DNA of 64,000 bases from Flavobacterium ginsenosidimutans (GCF_003254625.1 NZ_QJRJ01000070.1:62001-126000); one strand, 5' to 3'; counted from the first letter of the stretch, positions 8,883 to 18,651 are shown. The notes: generated from the sequence alone by a model not told the origin. Translations and numbers: made by a program.

Positions 8883-8928
8883 AAATCCCAAATTCCAAGT
8901 TTGCAATTGGAATTTGGGATTTTAATAT
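8883..8928. terminator. Bidirectional terminator between the membrane protein gene and engB
   Basis: A 16-bp perfect inverted repeat: AAATCCCAAATTCCAA at 8883-8898 pairs with 8907-8922. The A- and T-rich flanks suit both converging genes. The outer part of the arm is the same as in the gldC terminator. Confidence 0.8.
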
Positions 8929-8945
8929 TGTGGGATTTTAAAAAT

Positions 8946-9566
8946 TTAAAATTCTGAATTATTTTTAAAAACTTCCTGATTCACTTGATCAATATAAGAC
9001 AGAACTTCATCTTTTCCGATTGTTTCTGTCGATGAGGTTATAAAATACTGTGGCATTTCGGCCCAGTTATTAGCAAACATTTGCTTTTTGTAAGCTGCAA
9101 TATGCGAATCTATTTTTGTTTTACCGATTTTATCCGCTTTAGTAAAAATAATACAGAACGGAATTTCGCTTTCACCCATATAAGACATAAATTCGATGTC
9201 GATATTTTGAGCTTCATGACGAATGTCAATTAAAACAAAAGCACAAACCAATTGTTCTCTATTCTCGAAATAATCGGTAATGAACTGTTGAAAAATTGAT
9301 TTTGTTTTTTTTGAAACCTTAGCGTAACCATAACCAGGTAAATCAACTAAAAACCAATTATTATTGATTTTAAAGTGATTAATTAATTGTGTTTTTCCTG
9401 GTCTTGAAGATGTTTTAGCTAGGCTTTTATTGTTGGTAAGCATATTTATCAAAGATGACTTACCTACATTTGATCTTCCTATAAAAGCATATTCTGGCAA
9501 AAACTCCTTTGGACATTTTGATGCATCAGAATTGCTGACAATAAATTCGGCGGTGTTAATTTTCAT
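8946..9566 (-). CDS. engB: Ribosome-biogenesis GTPase EngB (YihA/YsxC)
   Basis: A GTPase of 206 aa needed for assembly of the large ribosomal subunit and often coupled to division. It has the G1 loop GRSNVGKSSL (about residues 31-40), a conserved Thr in SSRPGKTQ (G2), G3 DLPGYG (about residues 75-80), G4 TKAD (about residues 144-147) and G5 SS in FITSSTE. Length and motif order are normal for the family. The gene lies 43 bp downstream of the hydrolase gene on the same strand and may be cotranscribed with it. Confidence 0.95.
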   Translation of the reverse strand: MKINTAEFIVSNSDASKCPKEFLPEYAFIGRSNVGKSSLINMLTNNKSLAKTSSRPGKTQLINHFKINNNWFLVDLPGYGYAKVSKKTKSIFQQFITDYFENREQLVCAFVLIDIRHEAQNIDIEFMSYMGESEIPFCIIFTKADKIGKTKIDSHIAAYKKQMFANNWAEMPQYFITSSTETIGKDEVLSYIDQVNQEVFKNNSEF

Positions 9567-9609
9567 ACTCCTTCGTTTTAAAACCTCCTTAAAAAATAAA
9601 ATTTAATGG

Positions 9610-10374
9610 CTAGAAATTCTTTTCAGTAAGCCATTTTTCAAGAATTTCGTTAAATTCTTCTGGGTGTTCCATCATTGCTGCGTGTCCGCATTTGTCAATC
9701 CAATATAAAGTTGAATTTGGCAATAATTTATCAAATTCTTCTGCAACATTTGGTGGCGTTACAGAATCATTTTTACCCCAAATAATACAAGTGTCAACGT
9801 CCATTTTTGGCAAATCTTTGGCCATATTATGGCGTATTGCGCTTTTTGCAATAGTCAAAGTTTTGATTAATTTGATTCGGTCATTAGCGGTAGCGTAAAC
9901 TTCATCAATCAATTCAGGAGTTGCGATTTTTGGGTCATAAAATACATCTTCAGCTTTCTTTTTGATGTATTCATAATCGCCTCTTCTTGGATAACTGTCT
10001 CCCATTGCACTTTCGTAAAGTCCAGAACTTCCAGTGATTACAAGTCCTGCAACTTTTTCAGGATAAAGCTTTGTGTGATACAAGGCAATATGTCCTCCAA
10101 GAGAATTTCCTAAAAGAATTACTTTGTCAAAACCTTTAAAAGTGATAAAGTCTTTTACGTATTTCGCAAAACTTTTTACGTTCGTTTTTAAAATGCTTTG
10201 GGTGTATATCGGCAAATCTGGAATAACAACTTTATATCCTTTTGTCGGGAAATATTGTGCTACACCATCAAAGTTACTTAGACCTCCCATTAAACCATGA
10301 AGAATAACGATTGGAGTTCCTTCTCCAGCTTCAAAATAGCTGTATTTGCCTTCTTTTTTATAGTGTTTGTCCAT
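9610..10374 (-). CDS. Alpha/beta-fold hydrolase
   Basis: A protein of 254 aa with a full alpha/beta-hydrolase catalytic set. The oxyanion-loop segment is VILHGLMGG (about residues 23-31), the nucleophile elbow is GNSLGGH (Ser about residue 90), the acid is in WGKNDSVTPP (about residue 204) and the His is in CGHAAMMEHPEEF (about residue 231). There is no signal peptide, so it acts in the cytoplasm. The substrate cannot be told from sequence; esterase, thioesterase and C-C hydrolase activities are all possible. It is divergent from the dcw cluster across a 378-bp gap. Confidence 0.88.
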   Translation of the reverse strand: MDKHYKKEGKYSYFEAGEGTPIVILHGLMGGLSNFDGVAQYFPTKGYKVVIPDLPIYTQSILKTNVKSFAKYVKDFITFKGFDKVILLGNSLGGHIALYHTKLYPEKVAGLVITGSSGLYESAMGDSYPRRGDYEYIKKKAEDVFYDPKIATPELIDEVYATANDRIKLIKTLTIAKSAIRHNMAKDLPKMDVDTCIIWGKNDSVTPPNVAEEFDKLLPNSTLYWIDKCGHAAMMEHPEEFNEILEKWLTEKNF

Positions 10375-10650
10375 CTAATCTAATGCCAATTTCAATTTCG
10401 ACAAATATAGGGTTAATTCAACAAAAATGAATTTTTGATGCAATTTTTTAACTAGATAATTTGAGTAGAATTTATAAATGATTAAAAATCAGTAATTAAA
10501 CCACTATTTGTTAAAATATTCAAATGTTAAGAAATGTGCATAATACTCAATTTTTTAAGAAAATTAGCGCATTATTTTTTTGAATGAATAACGTATTTAA
10601 GAATCTGTTAATTAATAGTTAACGTATTGATTGATTGTTGATTATGGAAA

Positions 10651-10707
10651 GTGGTAGCAAAGTGGTTAAACTTATTAACAAAGTGGTATAAAGTGGTAAA
10701 ATGTGGT
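10651..10707 (+). promoter_or_regulatory. MraZ operator: five phased GTGGT boxes
   Basis: GTGGT occurs at 10651, 10662, 10683, 10693 and 10703, several copies within AAAGTGGT. The spacing is 11, 21, 10 and 10 bp, one or two helical turns each, so all boxes lie on one face of the DNA. MraZ of other bacteria binds direct repeats with about 10-bp periodicity in front of its own gene, with AAAGTG-type boxes in mollicutes. The array ends 12 bp before the likely -7 element. The rest of the 378-bp gap upstream (10375-10650) is A/T-rich, and I see nothing else in it. Confidence 0.8.
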
Positions 10708-10718
10708 AATATTTTTTA

Positions 10719-10726
10719 TATTTTTG
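10719..10726 (+). promoter_or_regulatory. Probable -7 promoter element of the dcw cluster
   Basis: TATTTTTG matches TAnnTTTG 26 bp upstream of the mraZ start. The zone where a -33 element would sit is occupied by GTGGT boxes, which suits repression by MraZ. Confidence 0.55.
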
Positions 10727-10752
10727 CTGTATAACATGTTAACTAGTTTTTT

Positions 10753-11226
10753 TTGAACACAATTGTTGGAACATATGAATGTAAAGTCGATGCTAAAGGA
10801 AGGCTAATGATGCCTGCACCTTTAAAAAAGCAATTGACGCCTTCTCTTCAAGACGGATTTGTTTTGAAGCGTTCTGTTTTTCAGCCGTGTTTAGAGTTGT
10901 ATCCTATGGTAGAATGGGATGCGATGATGAAAAAAATCAACAAGCTTAATCGCTTTGTAAAAAAGAACAACGATTTCATTAGAAGGTTTACTGCTGGTGT
11001 TAAAGTGGTTGAGGTTGATGCATTGGGGAGATTGCTTGTTCCAAAAGATTTGGTAACGTTTGCAAGTATTTCTAAAGATGTGGTTTTTTCATCTGCGGTT
11101 AATATTGTTGAGATTTGGGATAAAGATTTATACGAGAAATCAATAAGCGGCGAAGATATGGATTTTGCAGATCTAGCCGAAGAAGTAATGGGAAATATTA
11201 ATGACGACGAAGATGGAATATCATAA
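10753..11226 (+). CDS. mraZ: Transcriptional regulator MraZ
   Basis: A protein of 157 aa with two SpoVT/AbrB-type DNA-binding repeats: residues 5-50 (GTYECKVDAKGRLMMPAPLKKQL) and residues 80-125 (VEVDALGRLLVPKDLVTFA). It is the first gene of the dcw cluster and represses that cluster in other bacteria by binding direct repeats upstream of itself; such repeats are present here. Translation starts at TTG 10753; a start further in would remove the first conserved GTYECKVDAKGR block. It overlaps the start of rsmH by 14 bp. Confidence 0.95.
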   Translation: MNTIVGTYECKVDAKGRLMMPAPLKKQLTPSLQDGFVLKRSVFQPCLELYPMVEWDAMMKKINKLNRFVKKNNDFIRRFTAGVKVVEVDALGRLLVPKDLVTFASISKDVVFSSAVNIVEIWDKDLYEKSISGEDMDFADLAEEVMGNINDDEDGIS

Positions 11227-12109
11227 TCCGGTTTTGCTTCATCCAACAGTAGATGGTTTAAATATTAAACCTGATGGTGTGTATGTAGATGTTACGTTTG
11301 GAGGCGGTGGTCATTCAAAAGAGATTTTAAAAAGATTAGGGCCAAACGGAAGGCTATTTGCATTTGATCAAGACGAAGATGCGCTTGCTAATGCATTACC
11401 TGACGAAAGGTTCACTTTGATAAATGAGAATTTTAGGTTCATAAAAAGATTTTTACGTTTTCACGGAGTAAAATCGGTAGATGGGATCTTGGCAGATTTA
11501 GGAGTTTCATCACATCAGTTTGATGTTCCTGAAAGAGGTTTTTCAACAAGATTTGATGCCGAGTTAGATATGCGGATGAGTCAAAGAAATGATTTAAATG
11601 CTTATCGAGTGGTTAACGAATATGAAGAACAGGATTTACGTCGTGTTTTTTTTGATTATGGGGAGTTGAAAAACGCACCAGTTTTGGCAAGAACAATTGT
11701 TGAGGCGAGAAAAGATTATCCAATCAAAACGACTGAAGAATTAAAAGAGGTTCTGAAAAAGTTTTTGCCAGAGAAAGTTCGAAATAAAGTATTGGCTCAG
11801 ATTTATCAAGCAATCAGAATTGAGGTTAACCAAGAAATGGATGTTCTAAAAGAATTTATTGAGCAATCATTGGAGATTTTAAAACCAGGAGGAAGGTTTT
11901 CTGTAATCTCTTATCATTCTTTAGAGGATCGTTTGGTAAAAAGATTCATTAAAAACGGAATGTTTGAAGGAGAACCAGAAAGAGATTTTTACGGAAACTT
12001 TTCAGTTCCATTCAAAACGATCGGAAAACTGATTGTTCCAGATAATGAAGAAATCAAGATTAATAATAGAGCAAGAAGTGCCAAATTAAGAGTCGCAGAA
12101 AAGCTATAA
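11213..12109 (+). CDS. rsmH: 16S rRNA C1402 N4-methyltransferase RsmH
   Basis: A protein of 298 aa that methylates cytosine 1402 of 16S rRNA with S-adenosylmethionine. Family blocks are EYHNPVLLHPTVDGL at the N-terminus, the SAM-binding motif VDVTFGGGGHS, ILADLGVSSHQFD, and SYHSLEDRLVKRFI near the C-terminus. ATG 11213 is chosen over ATG 11201 because the family begins at about M-x-YHNPVLL. The start lies inside the end of mraZ. The gene is followed by ftsL after 21 bp. Confidence 0.95.
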   Translation: MEYHNPVLLHPTVDGLNIKPDGVYVDVTFGGGGHSKEILKRLGPNGRLFAFDQDEDALANALPDERFTLINENFRFIKRFLRFHGVKSVDGILADLGVSSHQFDVPERGFSTRFDAELDMRMSQRNDLNAYRVVNEYEEQDLRRVFFDYGELKNAPVLARTIVEARKDYPIKTTEELKEVLKKFLPEKVRNKVLAQIYQAIRIEVNQEMDVLKEFIEQSLEILKPGGRFSVISYHSLEDRLVKRFIKNGMFEGEPERDFYGNFSVPFKTIGKLIVPDNEEIKINNRARSAKLRVAEKL

Positions 12110-12130
12110 TATATATTAAGGTAGGAAATA

Positions 12131-12478
12131 ATGAAAAGTGGCGTATTTAGCATATTAAAAGCAAGGTTCCTGATTCATGAAGATGCAGTAAAAAATTGGC
12201 GATTTATTGTCTTTATAATTCTGCTGGCCATTTTGATGATTGCAAATACACAGCGATATGAACAAAAGGTTTTTGAAATCGCGAAATTAAATAATGAAGT
12301 AAAAGAGCTAAGATCAGAATTTGTAGATCGACGTTCAGAATTGATGAAGTTAAAAATGGAGTCAACCATTTCGGATAAAATGTTAGAAAAACAAATTTTT
12401 CCGTCGACGGTTCCTCCAGTGAAAATAGAAGTTAAAAAAGAAGAAGAAAAAAGTTTCTTTAAAAGAATATGGCAGTAG
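12131..12478 (+). CDS. ftsL: Cell-division protein FtsL-like
   Basis: A protein of 115 aa with one membrane span (about residues 24-40, FIVFIILLAILMIANTQ), a short cytoplasmic N-terminus and a periplasmic coiled-coil stretch (YEQKVFEIAKLNNEVKELRSEFVDRRSELMKLKMES). This is the topology of FtsL, which joins FtsB and FtsQ in the divisome. The call rests on topology, size and its place between rsmH and ftsI, since FtsL sequences diverge strongly. It overlaps ftsI by 10 bp. Confidence 0.85.
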   Translation: MKSGVFSILKARFLIHEDAVKNWRFIVFIILLAILMIANTQRYEQKVFEIAKLNNEVKELRSEFVDRRSELMKLKMESTISDKMLEKQIFPSTVPPVKIEVKKEEEKSFFKRIWQ

Positions 12479-14475
12479 ACGATAAACATATATCCTACAG
12501 AATTTACCTCGTAGCAGTTTTCATCTTTTTGATGGCAATTGCTATTGTCGTTAAATTAACCAATATTCAGTGGGTTGATGGAGATTACTATAGAAAACTG
12601 GCAAAACAACGTACAGTTAGAAACTTTATAATTCCTGCCAACAAAGGAAATATCTATTCTGCAGACGGAAGTTTATTGGCAACATCAATCCCGAATTATG
12701 AAATTCGTTTTGACGCAAAAGCACCAAAAAAGGAAACTTTTGAGAAGTATGTAAAACAATTATCAGATTCTTTAGAAACTGTTTTGGACAGACCATCAGG
12801 TTATTACGAAAAAGAATTAAGAAAAGCGCGCGAAAATAAAAATCGTTATTATTTAATCGCTCGTAAGTTGAGTTATACTGAATATGTGAAAATAAAAAGT
12901 TTTCCATTATTCAATTTAGGAGCTTTTAAAGGCGGAATTATTGTTGAGCAAGAAACAGTTAGAAAACATCCGATAGGCAAAATTGCTGAAAGAACTATTG
13001 GTTATGATAAAATCGATCCAGCTACAGGAATGGAAGTTGGAAAAGGAATTGAATGGGCTTTTAAAAGTTATTTGAACGGAAAAGACGGTAAAATTCTAAA
13101 ACAAAAAATCGCAAAAGGGCAATGGAAACCTATTCGTGATGTAAACGAAGTAGATCCAATTGACGGATACGATGTAATTTCGACAATAGATGTTTTTATT
13201 CAGGATATTGCGCACCATGCTTTGTTGAAACAATTGGAAGATTACGAAGCAGATCACGGTTGTGTGGTAGTAATGGAAACGGAAACAGGTTATATAAAAG
13301 CGATTTCAAATTTAGGAAGATCAGAAGATGGTTCTTATTACGAAACGACAAATTACGCGGTTGCCGAATCTCACGAACCTGGATCGACTTTTAAATTAGT
13401 TGATTTAATGGCTATTTTAGAAGATAAAGTAGCTGATACAAGTACAGTTTACGATAGTCATGGCGGGGAAATCAGATATTATGGAAGAGCTGTTCGTGAT
13501 TCGCATAAAGGTGGTTACGGAAAAGTTTCTTTAGCACGCGGATTTGAGCTTTCGTCAAATACAGTAATGGTTCAGGCAGTTTATGAGAATTACAAAAGTA
13601 ATCCTTCTAAGTTTGTGAATCATATCAATGAATTAGGTTTGAATAAACCATTAGGATTGCATTTTAAAGGAGAAGGAAGACCATATATTCCGCAGCCTGG
13701 AGACAAACATTGGTCAGGAACTACGCTTCCATGGATGGCTTTTGGATATAACGTTTCGGTTACGCCAATGCAGACTTTAGCCTTGTATAATGCAGTTGCA
13801 AATAATGGCGTAATGGTAAAACCGCAATTTGTGTCGGAAATTAAAGAATGGAACAAAACCATTAAAAAGTTTGATACAGAAGTGATAAATCCTAAGATTT
13901 GTTCGCCAGAAACACTTAAAAAAGTGAAAGCAGTTTTGGCAAATGTGGTGAAAAAAGGAACAGGTTCTAAGTTGTATTCAAAAGATTTTTCGATGGCAGG
14001 AAAAACGGGAACGGCGATGGTAAATTATGGTAACGCAGGAAGAGAAGGAATGTATTATGCTTCTTCTTTCGCGGGGTATTTTCCAGCTGATCATCCAAAG
14101 TATTCATGTATTGTAGTGGTTCATAAACCAAATACAGCCAAAAACAATTATTATGGAGCAGATGTAGCAGGACCGGTTTTCAAAAGAATCGCGCAAAAGA
14201 TTTTTACAGATGCGCCTTCAACAAATAAAATTAAAAAATTAGATTCTAAGATTCAAAAACAGGAAGCTAGTTATGATAAATATACTGCTGAAGCAAATAA
14301 AAAAATAAATCAGATTCCTAATTTAAAAGGAATGCCTGGAATGGACGCAATTGCTTTACTGGAGAATTTAGGTTTGAAAGTAAAAGTAAATGGAATGGGA
14401 AAAGTGAAGAATCAATCGATTCAAGCGGGAACCAGTATTAGCAAGAACGCAACAATCGTATTAGAATTATCGTGA
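12469..14475 (+). CDS. ftsI: Septal peptidoglycan transpeptidase FtsI (PBP3-like) with PASTA domain
   Basis: A protein of 668 aa, anchored by an N-terminal membrane segment (about residues 9-30) and carrying a pedestal domain (RGxx-type NKGNIYSADGSLLATS). The transpeptidase domain has the catalytic SxxK in PGSTFKLVD (about residue 309), SxN in SSNTVMV and KTG in AGKTGTAMV. A single PASTA domain closes the protein (about residues 615-668, IPNLKGMPGMDAIALLENLGLKVK). It cross-links septal peptidoglycan with FtsW. Overlap with ftsL before it and a 4-bp overlap with murE after it show tight coupling. Confidence 0.96.
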   Translation: MAVDDKHISYRIYLVAVFIFLMAIAIVVKLTNIQWVDGDYYRKLAKQRTVRNFIIPANKGNIYSADGSLLATSIPNYEIRFDAKAPKKETFEKYVKQLSDSLETVLDRPSGYYEKELRKARENKNRYYLIARKLSYTEYVKIKSFPLFNLGAFKGGIIVEQETVRKHPIGKIAERTIGYDKIDPATGMEVGKGIEWAFKSYLNGKDGKILKQKIAKGQWKPIRDVNEVDPIDGYDVISTIDVFIQDIAHHALLKQLEDYEADHGCVVVMETETGYIKAISNLGRSEDGSYYETTNYAVAESHEPGSTFKLVDLMAILEDKVADTSTVYDSHGGEIRYYGRAVRDSHKGGYGKVSLARGFELSSNTVMVQAVYENYKSNPSKFVNHINELGLNKPLGLHFKGEGRPYIPQPGDKHWSGTTLPWMAFGYNVSVTPMQTLALYNAVANNGVMVKPQFVSEIKEWNKTIKKFDTEVINPKICSPETLKKVKAVLANVVKKGTGSKLYSKDFSMAGKTGTAMVNYGNAGREGMYYASSFAGYFPADHPKYSCIVVVHKPNTAKNNYYGADVAGPVFKRIAQKIFTDAPSTNKIKKLDSKIQKQEASYDKYTAEANKKINQIPNLKGMPGMDAIALLENLGLKVKVNGMGKVKNQSIQAGTSISKNATIVLELS

Positions 14476-15935
14476 AAGTATTAAAAGACATATTATATAA
14501 AGTAGCTATTGAATCTGTAAAAGGTTCAACAGACGTTGCTATCCAGAAAATTGAATTTGATTCACGCAAAGTAGAAGCAAATGATATTTTCGTGGCAATT
14601 CGCGGTTCACTTTCTGATGGACATGATTATATTGAAAAAGCAATTCAGTTAGGAGCAAAAGCAATTATTTGTGATACGCTTCCCGCAAATACTGTTGCTG
14701 ATGTAACATATATTCAGGTAAAAGATACCAATACAGCTTTGGCTTTTATGGCTGCTAATTATTTTGAAGACCCGTCTGCAAAATTAAAATTAGTTGGAGT
14801 AACAGGTACAAACGGAAAAACAACAATTGCATCGTTATTGTTTCAGTTGTTTCAAAAAGCAGGTTTTAAAGTTGGATTATTATCAACTGTAAAAATTGTA
14901 GTTGATCAAACGGAATATCCAGCAACGCATACAACGCCAGATTCTTTAACCATAAATCATTATTTAAATGAAATGGTTGAAGCTGGAGTTACGCACTGTT
15001 TTATGGAAGTTAGTTCTCACGGAATCCATCAAAAACGTACAGAGGCTTTGCATTTTGTGGGTGGAATTTTCACGAATCTTTCTCACGATCATTTGGATTA
15101 TCATCCAACTTTTGCTGAATATAGAGATGTTAAGAAATCATTTTTTGACTCACTTCCAAAATCAGCTTTTGTGTTGTCAAACATTGATGATAAAAATGGA
15201 TCCGTAATGCTTCAGAATACGGTTGCAAAAAAACTTACTTATGCTTTAAAATCTTATGCTGATTATAGAGCTCAGATTTTAGAAAGCCAATTATCAGGTT
15301 TATTGTTGAAAATTAACGACAATGAAGTTTGGGTAAAACTGATTGGTACTTTCAACGCATACAATGTTTTAGCAATTTACGGAACTGCAGTAGAGTTAGG
15401 AATTGATAGCCTTGAAGCGTTACGTTTACTGTCTGATTTAGAAAGTGTTTCGGGTCGTTTTCAGTACATCGTTTCAGATGGCGGAATTACTGCTGTTGTA
15501 GATTATGCACATACGCCAGACGCATTGGAAAATGTTTTGAAAACGATAAATGATATCCGTACAAAAAATGAGCAGTTAATTACTGTTGTTGGCTGCGGAG
15601 GAAATCGTGATAAAACAAAACGTCCAATAATGGCGAAGATTGCTTCAGACTTAAGTGATAAAGCAGTTTTGACTTCGGATAATCCAAGAAATGAAGATCC
15701 AGAAGTTATTTTGGATGAAATGGAGCAGGGAGTTGAGCCTCACAATTACAAAAAAATGCTGCGAATTACAGATAGGAAACAGGCGATTAAAACAGCTTGT
15801 CAATTGGCTCAGCCTAAAGATATCATTCTAATTGCAGGAAAAGGACACGAAACATATCAGGAAATAAATGGTGTTCGTCACCATTTTGATGATATGGAAA
15901 CAATAAAAGAGATTTTAGAGCAACTAAATAAATAA
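14472..15935 (+). CDS. murE: UDP-MurNAc-L-Ala-D-Glu:diaminopimelate ligase MurE
   Basis: A Mur ligase of 487 aa that adds the third amino acid of the peptidoglycan stem. It has the ATP-binding TGTNGKTTIAS (about residues 113-123), central-domain SSHGIHQKR and NLSHDHLDYH, and C-terminal VDYAHTPDALENVL. The motif SDNPRNEDP contains DNPR, which in MurE marks meso-diaminopimelate rather than lysine as substrate, so the wall is inferred to be of the DAP type. It starts 4 bp before the ftsI stop (GTG start). It is followed by a 76-bp A/T-rich spacer before mraY. Confidence 0.96.
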   Translation: MKVLKDILYKVAIESVKGSTDVAIQKIEFDSRKVEANDIFVAIRGSLSDGHDYIEKAIQLGAKAIICDTLPANTVADVTYIQVKDTNTALAFMAANYFEDPSAKLKLVGVTGTNGKTTIASLLFQLFQKAGFKVGLLSTVKIVVDQTEYPATHTTPDSLTINHYLNEMVEAGVTHCFMEVSSHGIHQKRTEALHFVGGIFTNLSHDHLDYHPTFAEYRDVKKSFFDSLPKSAFVLSNIDDKNGSVMLQNTVAKKLTYALKSYADYRAQILESQLSGLLLKINDNEVWVKLIGTFNAYNVLAIYGTAVELGIDSLEALRLLSDLESVSGRFQYIVSDGGITAVVDYAHTPDALENVLKTINDIRTKNEQLITVVGCGGNRDKTKRPIMAKIASDLSDKAVLTSDNPRNEDPEVILDEMEQGVEPHNYKKMLRITDRKQAIKTACQLAQPKDIILIAGKGHETYQEINGVRHHFDDMETIKEILEQLNK

Positions 15936-16011
15936 TAATAAAATTTTAAGTTCAAATACCACAGAATTGGAATTTGAAATTTCAAAATTGGAATTTAAAA
16001 AATAGAAAAAT

Positions 16012-17244
16012 ATGCTGTACTATTTATTCGAATATTTTGATAAGACATTGGATCTTCCAGGAACAGGAGTTTTCCAATACATCACATTTAGATCAGCTTT
16101 GGCATTTATGCTTTCGTTGCTTTTGTCGACAATTTATGGTAAAAGGGTAATTAACTTTTTGCGCCGTCAGCAAGTTGGAGAAACAGTACGCGAACTTGGT
16201 CTTGCAGGTCAGAATGAGAAAGCTGGTACGCCAACAATGGGTGGACTGATTATCATTTTTGCGACTTTGATTCCAGTTTTGTTATTTGCAAGATTGCATA
16301 ATATCTACATCGTTTTACTGATTGTAACAACATTGTGGATGGGAACAATTGGTTTTGTTGACGATTACATCAAAATATTCAAAAAAGATAAGCAAGGTTT
16401 AAAAGGTATTTTTAAAGTTATTGGTCAGGTTGGTCTTGGAATCATCGTTGGAGCAGTTCTTTATTTTAACCCTGCTGTTACAGTAAGAACAGATACGGGA
16501 CGTACAGATGTGTTTAAAACATCTGCAAATACAACTATTGTAACGCCAGCACCTATTGAAGAAAAATCTACAGCAACGACAATTCCTTTCGTAAAAAACA
16601 ACGAATTTGATTATGCTGAAGTATTGTCTTTCATGGGTGACGGTTATGAGAAATGGGCTTGGTTAATATTTATTCCGGTTGTTATTTTTATCATTACAGC
16701 AGTTTCAAACGGAGCTAATTTAACCGACGGAATCGACGGTCTCGCAGCAGGAACCTCGGCAATATCCGTCCTCGCACTCGGAATATTTACATTCGTTTCA
16801 GGGAATATCATTTTCTCAAATTATCTGAATATAATGTATATCCCTAATTCGGGAGAAATGACAGTCTTTATTTCGGCGTTTGTTGGAGCTCTTATAGGAT
16901 TTCTTTGGTACAATTCTTATCCAGCTTCAGTATTTATGGGAGATACAGGAAGTTTGACCATTGGAGGGATCATTGCGGTATTAGCAATTGCAGTTAGAAA
17001 AGAAATATTGATTGTTTTATTCTGCGGAATTTTCTTAGCAGAAAGTGCCTCAGTAATTATTCAAGTAAGTTATTTTAAATATACGAAGAAGCGTTTTGGA
17101 GAAGGCCGAAGAATATTCCTGATGTCGCCTTTACATCACCATTATCAGAAAAAAGGATATCACGAAAGTAAAATTGTGACTCGTTTCTGGATTGTTGCCG
17201 TGATGTTAGCCATTTTATCAATTATCACCCTAAAATTAAGATAA
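16012..17244 (+). CDS. mraY: Phospho-MurNAc-pentapeptide transferase MraY
   Basis: A membrane enzyme of 410 aa that transfers phospho-MurNAc-pentapeptide to undecaprenyl phosphate to make lipid I. Conserved cytoplasmic loops are present: [27 protein letters not shown] with the catalytic Asp pair, [12 protein letters not shown], and the His cluster [13 protein letters not shown]. It is longer than the roughly 360-aa enzymes of proteobacteria because of an extra segment at about residues 160-205 ([10 protein letters not shown] to NNEFDYAEV), which I believe is common in Bacteroidota. It abuts murD with no gap. Confidence 0.96.
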   Translation: MLYYLFEYFDKTLDLPGTGVFQYITFRSALAFMLSLLLSTIYGKRVINFLRRQQVGETVRELGLAGQNEKAGTPTMGGLIIIFATLIPVLLFARLHNIYIVLLIVTTLWMGTIGFVDDYIKIFKKDKQGLKGIFKVIGQVGLGIIVGAVLYFNPAVTVRTDTGRTDVFKTSANTTIVTPAPIEEKSTATTIPFVKNNEFDYAEVLSFMGDGYEKWAWLIFIPVVIFIITAVSNGANLTDGIDGLAAGTSAISVLALGIFTFVSGNIIFSNYLNIMYIPNSGEMTVFISAFVGALIGFLWYNSYPASVFMGDTGSLTIGGIIAVLAIAVRKEILIVLFCGIFLAESASVIIQVSYFKYTKKRFGEGRRIFLMSPLHHHYQKKGYHESKIVTRFWIVAVMLAILSIITLKLR

Positions 17245-18576
17245 ATGAGGCTAGTAGTTTTAGGTGGAGGAGAAAGCGGTGTAGGAACTGCGATCCTCGG
17301 TAAGAAACAAGGATACGATGTTTTTGTATCGGATTTTGGAAAGATAAAAGAAAGCTATAAAGAAGTTCTTATCATTAATAAAATAGCCTGGGAAGAAGAG
17401 CAGCACACAGAAGATTTGATTCTAAATGCAGATGTGGTGATGAAAAGCCCAGGAATTCCAGACAAGTCTCCGATAGTAAAAAAGCTTGTTGCAGCAGGAG
17501 TAAAAGTGATTTCGGAAATTGAATTTGCGATTCCTTATACAGAAGCAATGACCATTGGGATTACGGGAAGTAATGGTAAAACCACCACAACAATGCTGAC
17601 ACATCACTTGCTGAAATATGCAGGATTAAATGTAGGATTGGGTGGAAATATCGGAAAGAGCTTCGCGTGGCAAGTGGCTGAGAATAAATTTGATGCCTAC
17701 GTTCTTGAATTAAGCAGTTTTCAGCTAGACGGAATAATAAATTACAGACCTGATATTGCGATAATAACCAATATAAGTCCAGACCATTTAGATCGATACG
17801 AATATAAATATGAAAATTATATCAATTCGAAGTTCCGAATAACAATGAACCAGACTGAAAATGATTATCTGATTTATGATGCAGATGATGTGGCAAGTAC
17901 AGAATGGTTAAAGAAGAACAAAACAAAAGCAAAATTAATTCCTTTTTCATTGACGAAAAAATTTGATGAAGGGGCTTCTATAAATAACAACAAAATGGAA
18001 ATAAAGATCAACCAAGAAGAGTTTACAATGGATACAGAACACATTGCGTTAGAAGGAAAACATAATATGAAAAACGCCATGGCAGCAAGCTCTGTAGCTA
18101 AATTGATGCAAATTAGAAATGCAACGATTCGTGAAAGTCTATCTAATTTCCAAGGTGTTGAGCACCGTTTAGAAAAAGTATTAAAAATACAAAACGTTCA
18201 ATATATCAACGATTCAAAAGCGACAAATGTAAACGCTACTTTCTTTGCTTTGGATAGTATGAATGCACCAACAGTATGGATTGTTGGAGGTGTTGACAAA
18301 GGAAACGATTACAACGAATTGATGTCATTAGTTCGTGAAAAAGTAAAAGCAATTATCTGCCTTGGAATCGATAACCGCAAAATTATCGACGCTTTCGGAA
18401 ACGTTGTTGATATTATGGTTGAAGTAAATAATATGAATGACGCAGTAAAAACCGCTCAAAGATTAACAGAAAAAGGCGATGTAGTTTTATTGTCTCCAGC
18501 CTGCGCAAGTTTCGATTTATTTGAAAACTACGAAGACAGAGGAAAGCAATTTAAACAAGCAGTTCATAACCTATAA
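17245..18576 (+). CDS. murD: UDP-MurNAc-L-Ala:D-glutamate ligase MurD
   Basis: A Mur ligase of 443 aa that adds D-glutamate to UDP-MurNAc-L-alanine. The N-terminal nucleotide-binding domain begins VVLGGGESGVGTA, the ATP loop is TGSNGKTTTTM (about residues 108-118), the central block is ITNISPDHLDRY, and the C-terminal block is NDSKATNVNATFFAL. It starts directly after mraY. A 75-bp spacer containing an inverted repeat separates it from ftsW. Confidence 0.96.
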   Translation: MRLVVLGGGESGVGTAILGKKQGYDVFVSDFGKIKESYKEVLIINKIAWEEEQHTEDLILNADVVMKSPGIPDKSPIVKKLVAAGVKVISEIEFAIPYTEAMTIGITGSNGKTTTTMLTHHLLKYAGLNVGLGGNIGKSFAWQVAENKFDAYVLELSSFQLDGIINYRPDIAIITNISPDHLDRYEYKYENYINSKFRITMNQTENDYLIYDADDVASTEWLKKNKTKAKLIPFSLTKKFDEGASINNNKMEIKINQEEFTMDTEHIALEGKHNMKNAMAASSVAKLMQIRNATIRESLSNFQGVEHRLEKVLKIQNVQYINDSKATNVNATFFALDSMNAPTVWIVGGVDKGNDYNELMSLVREKVKAIICLGIDNRKIIDAFGNVVDIMVEVNNMNDAVKTAQRLTEKGDVVLLSPACASFDLFENYEDRGKQFKQAVHNL

Positions 18577-18580
18577 AATA

Positions 18581-18620
18581 GTTTCAAGTTTCACGTTAGG
18601 AGTAACTTGAAACTTGAAAC
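18581..18620. repeat. Inverted repeat between murD and ftsW
   Basis: GTTTCAAGTTTCA (18581-18593) is perfectly repeated in inverse at 18608-18620 around a 14-base loop. It lies inside the operon without a T tract, so it is probably a repeat or RNA-stability hairpin rather than a terminator. Confidence 0.6.
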
Positions 18621-18651
18621 AAAGAAAACCTGAAACAAAACTGAAAGAATT

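Noticed and set aside
16480..16620. The extra segment in MraY as a possible insertion
   Set aside because: It is in frame, fits between membrane segments, and I believe similar segments are usual in Bacteroidota MraY.
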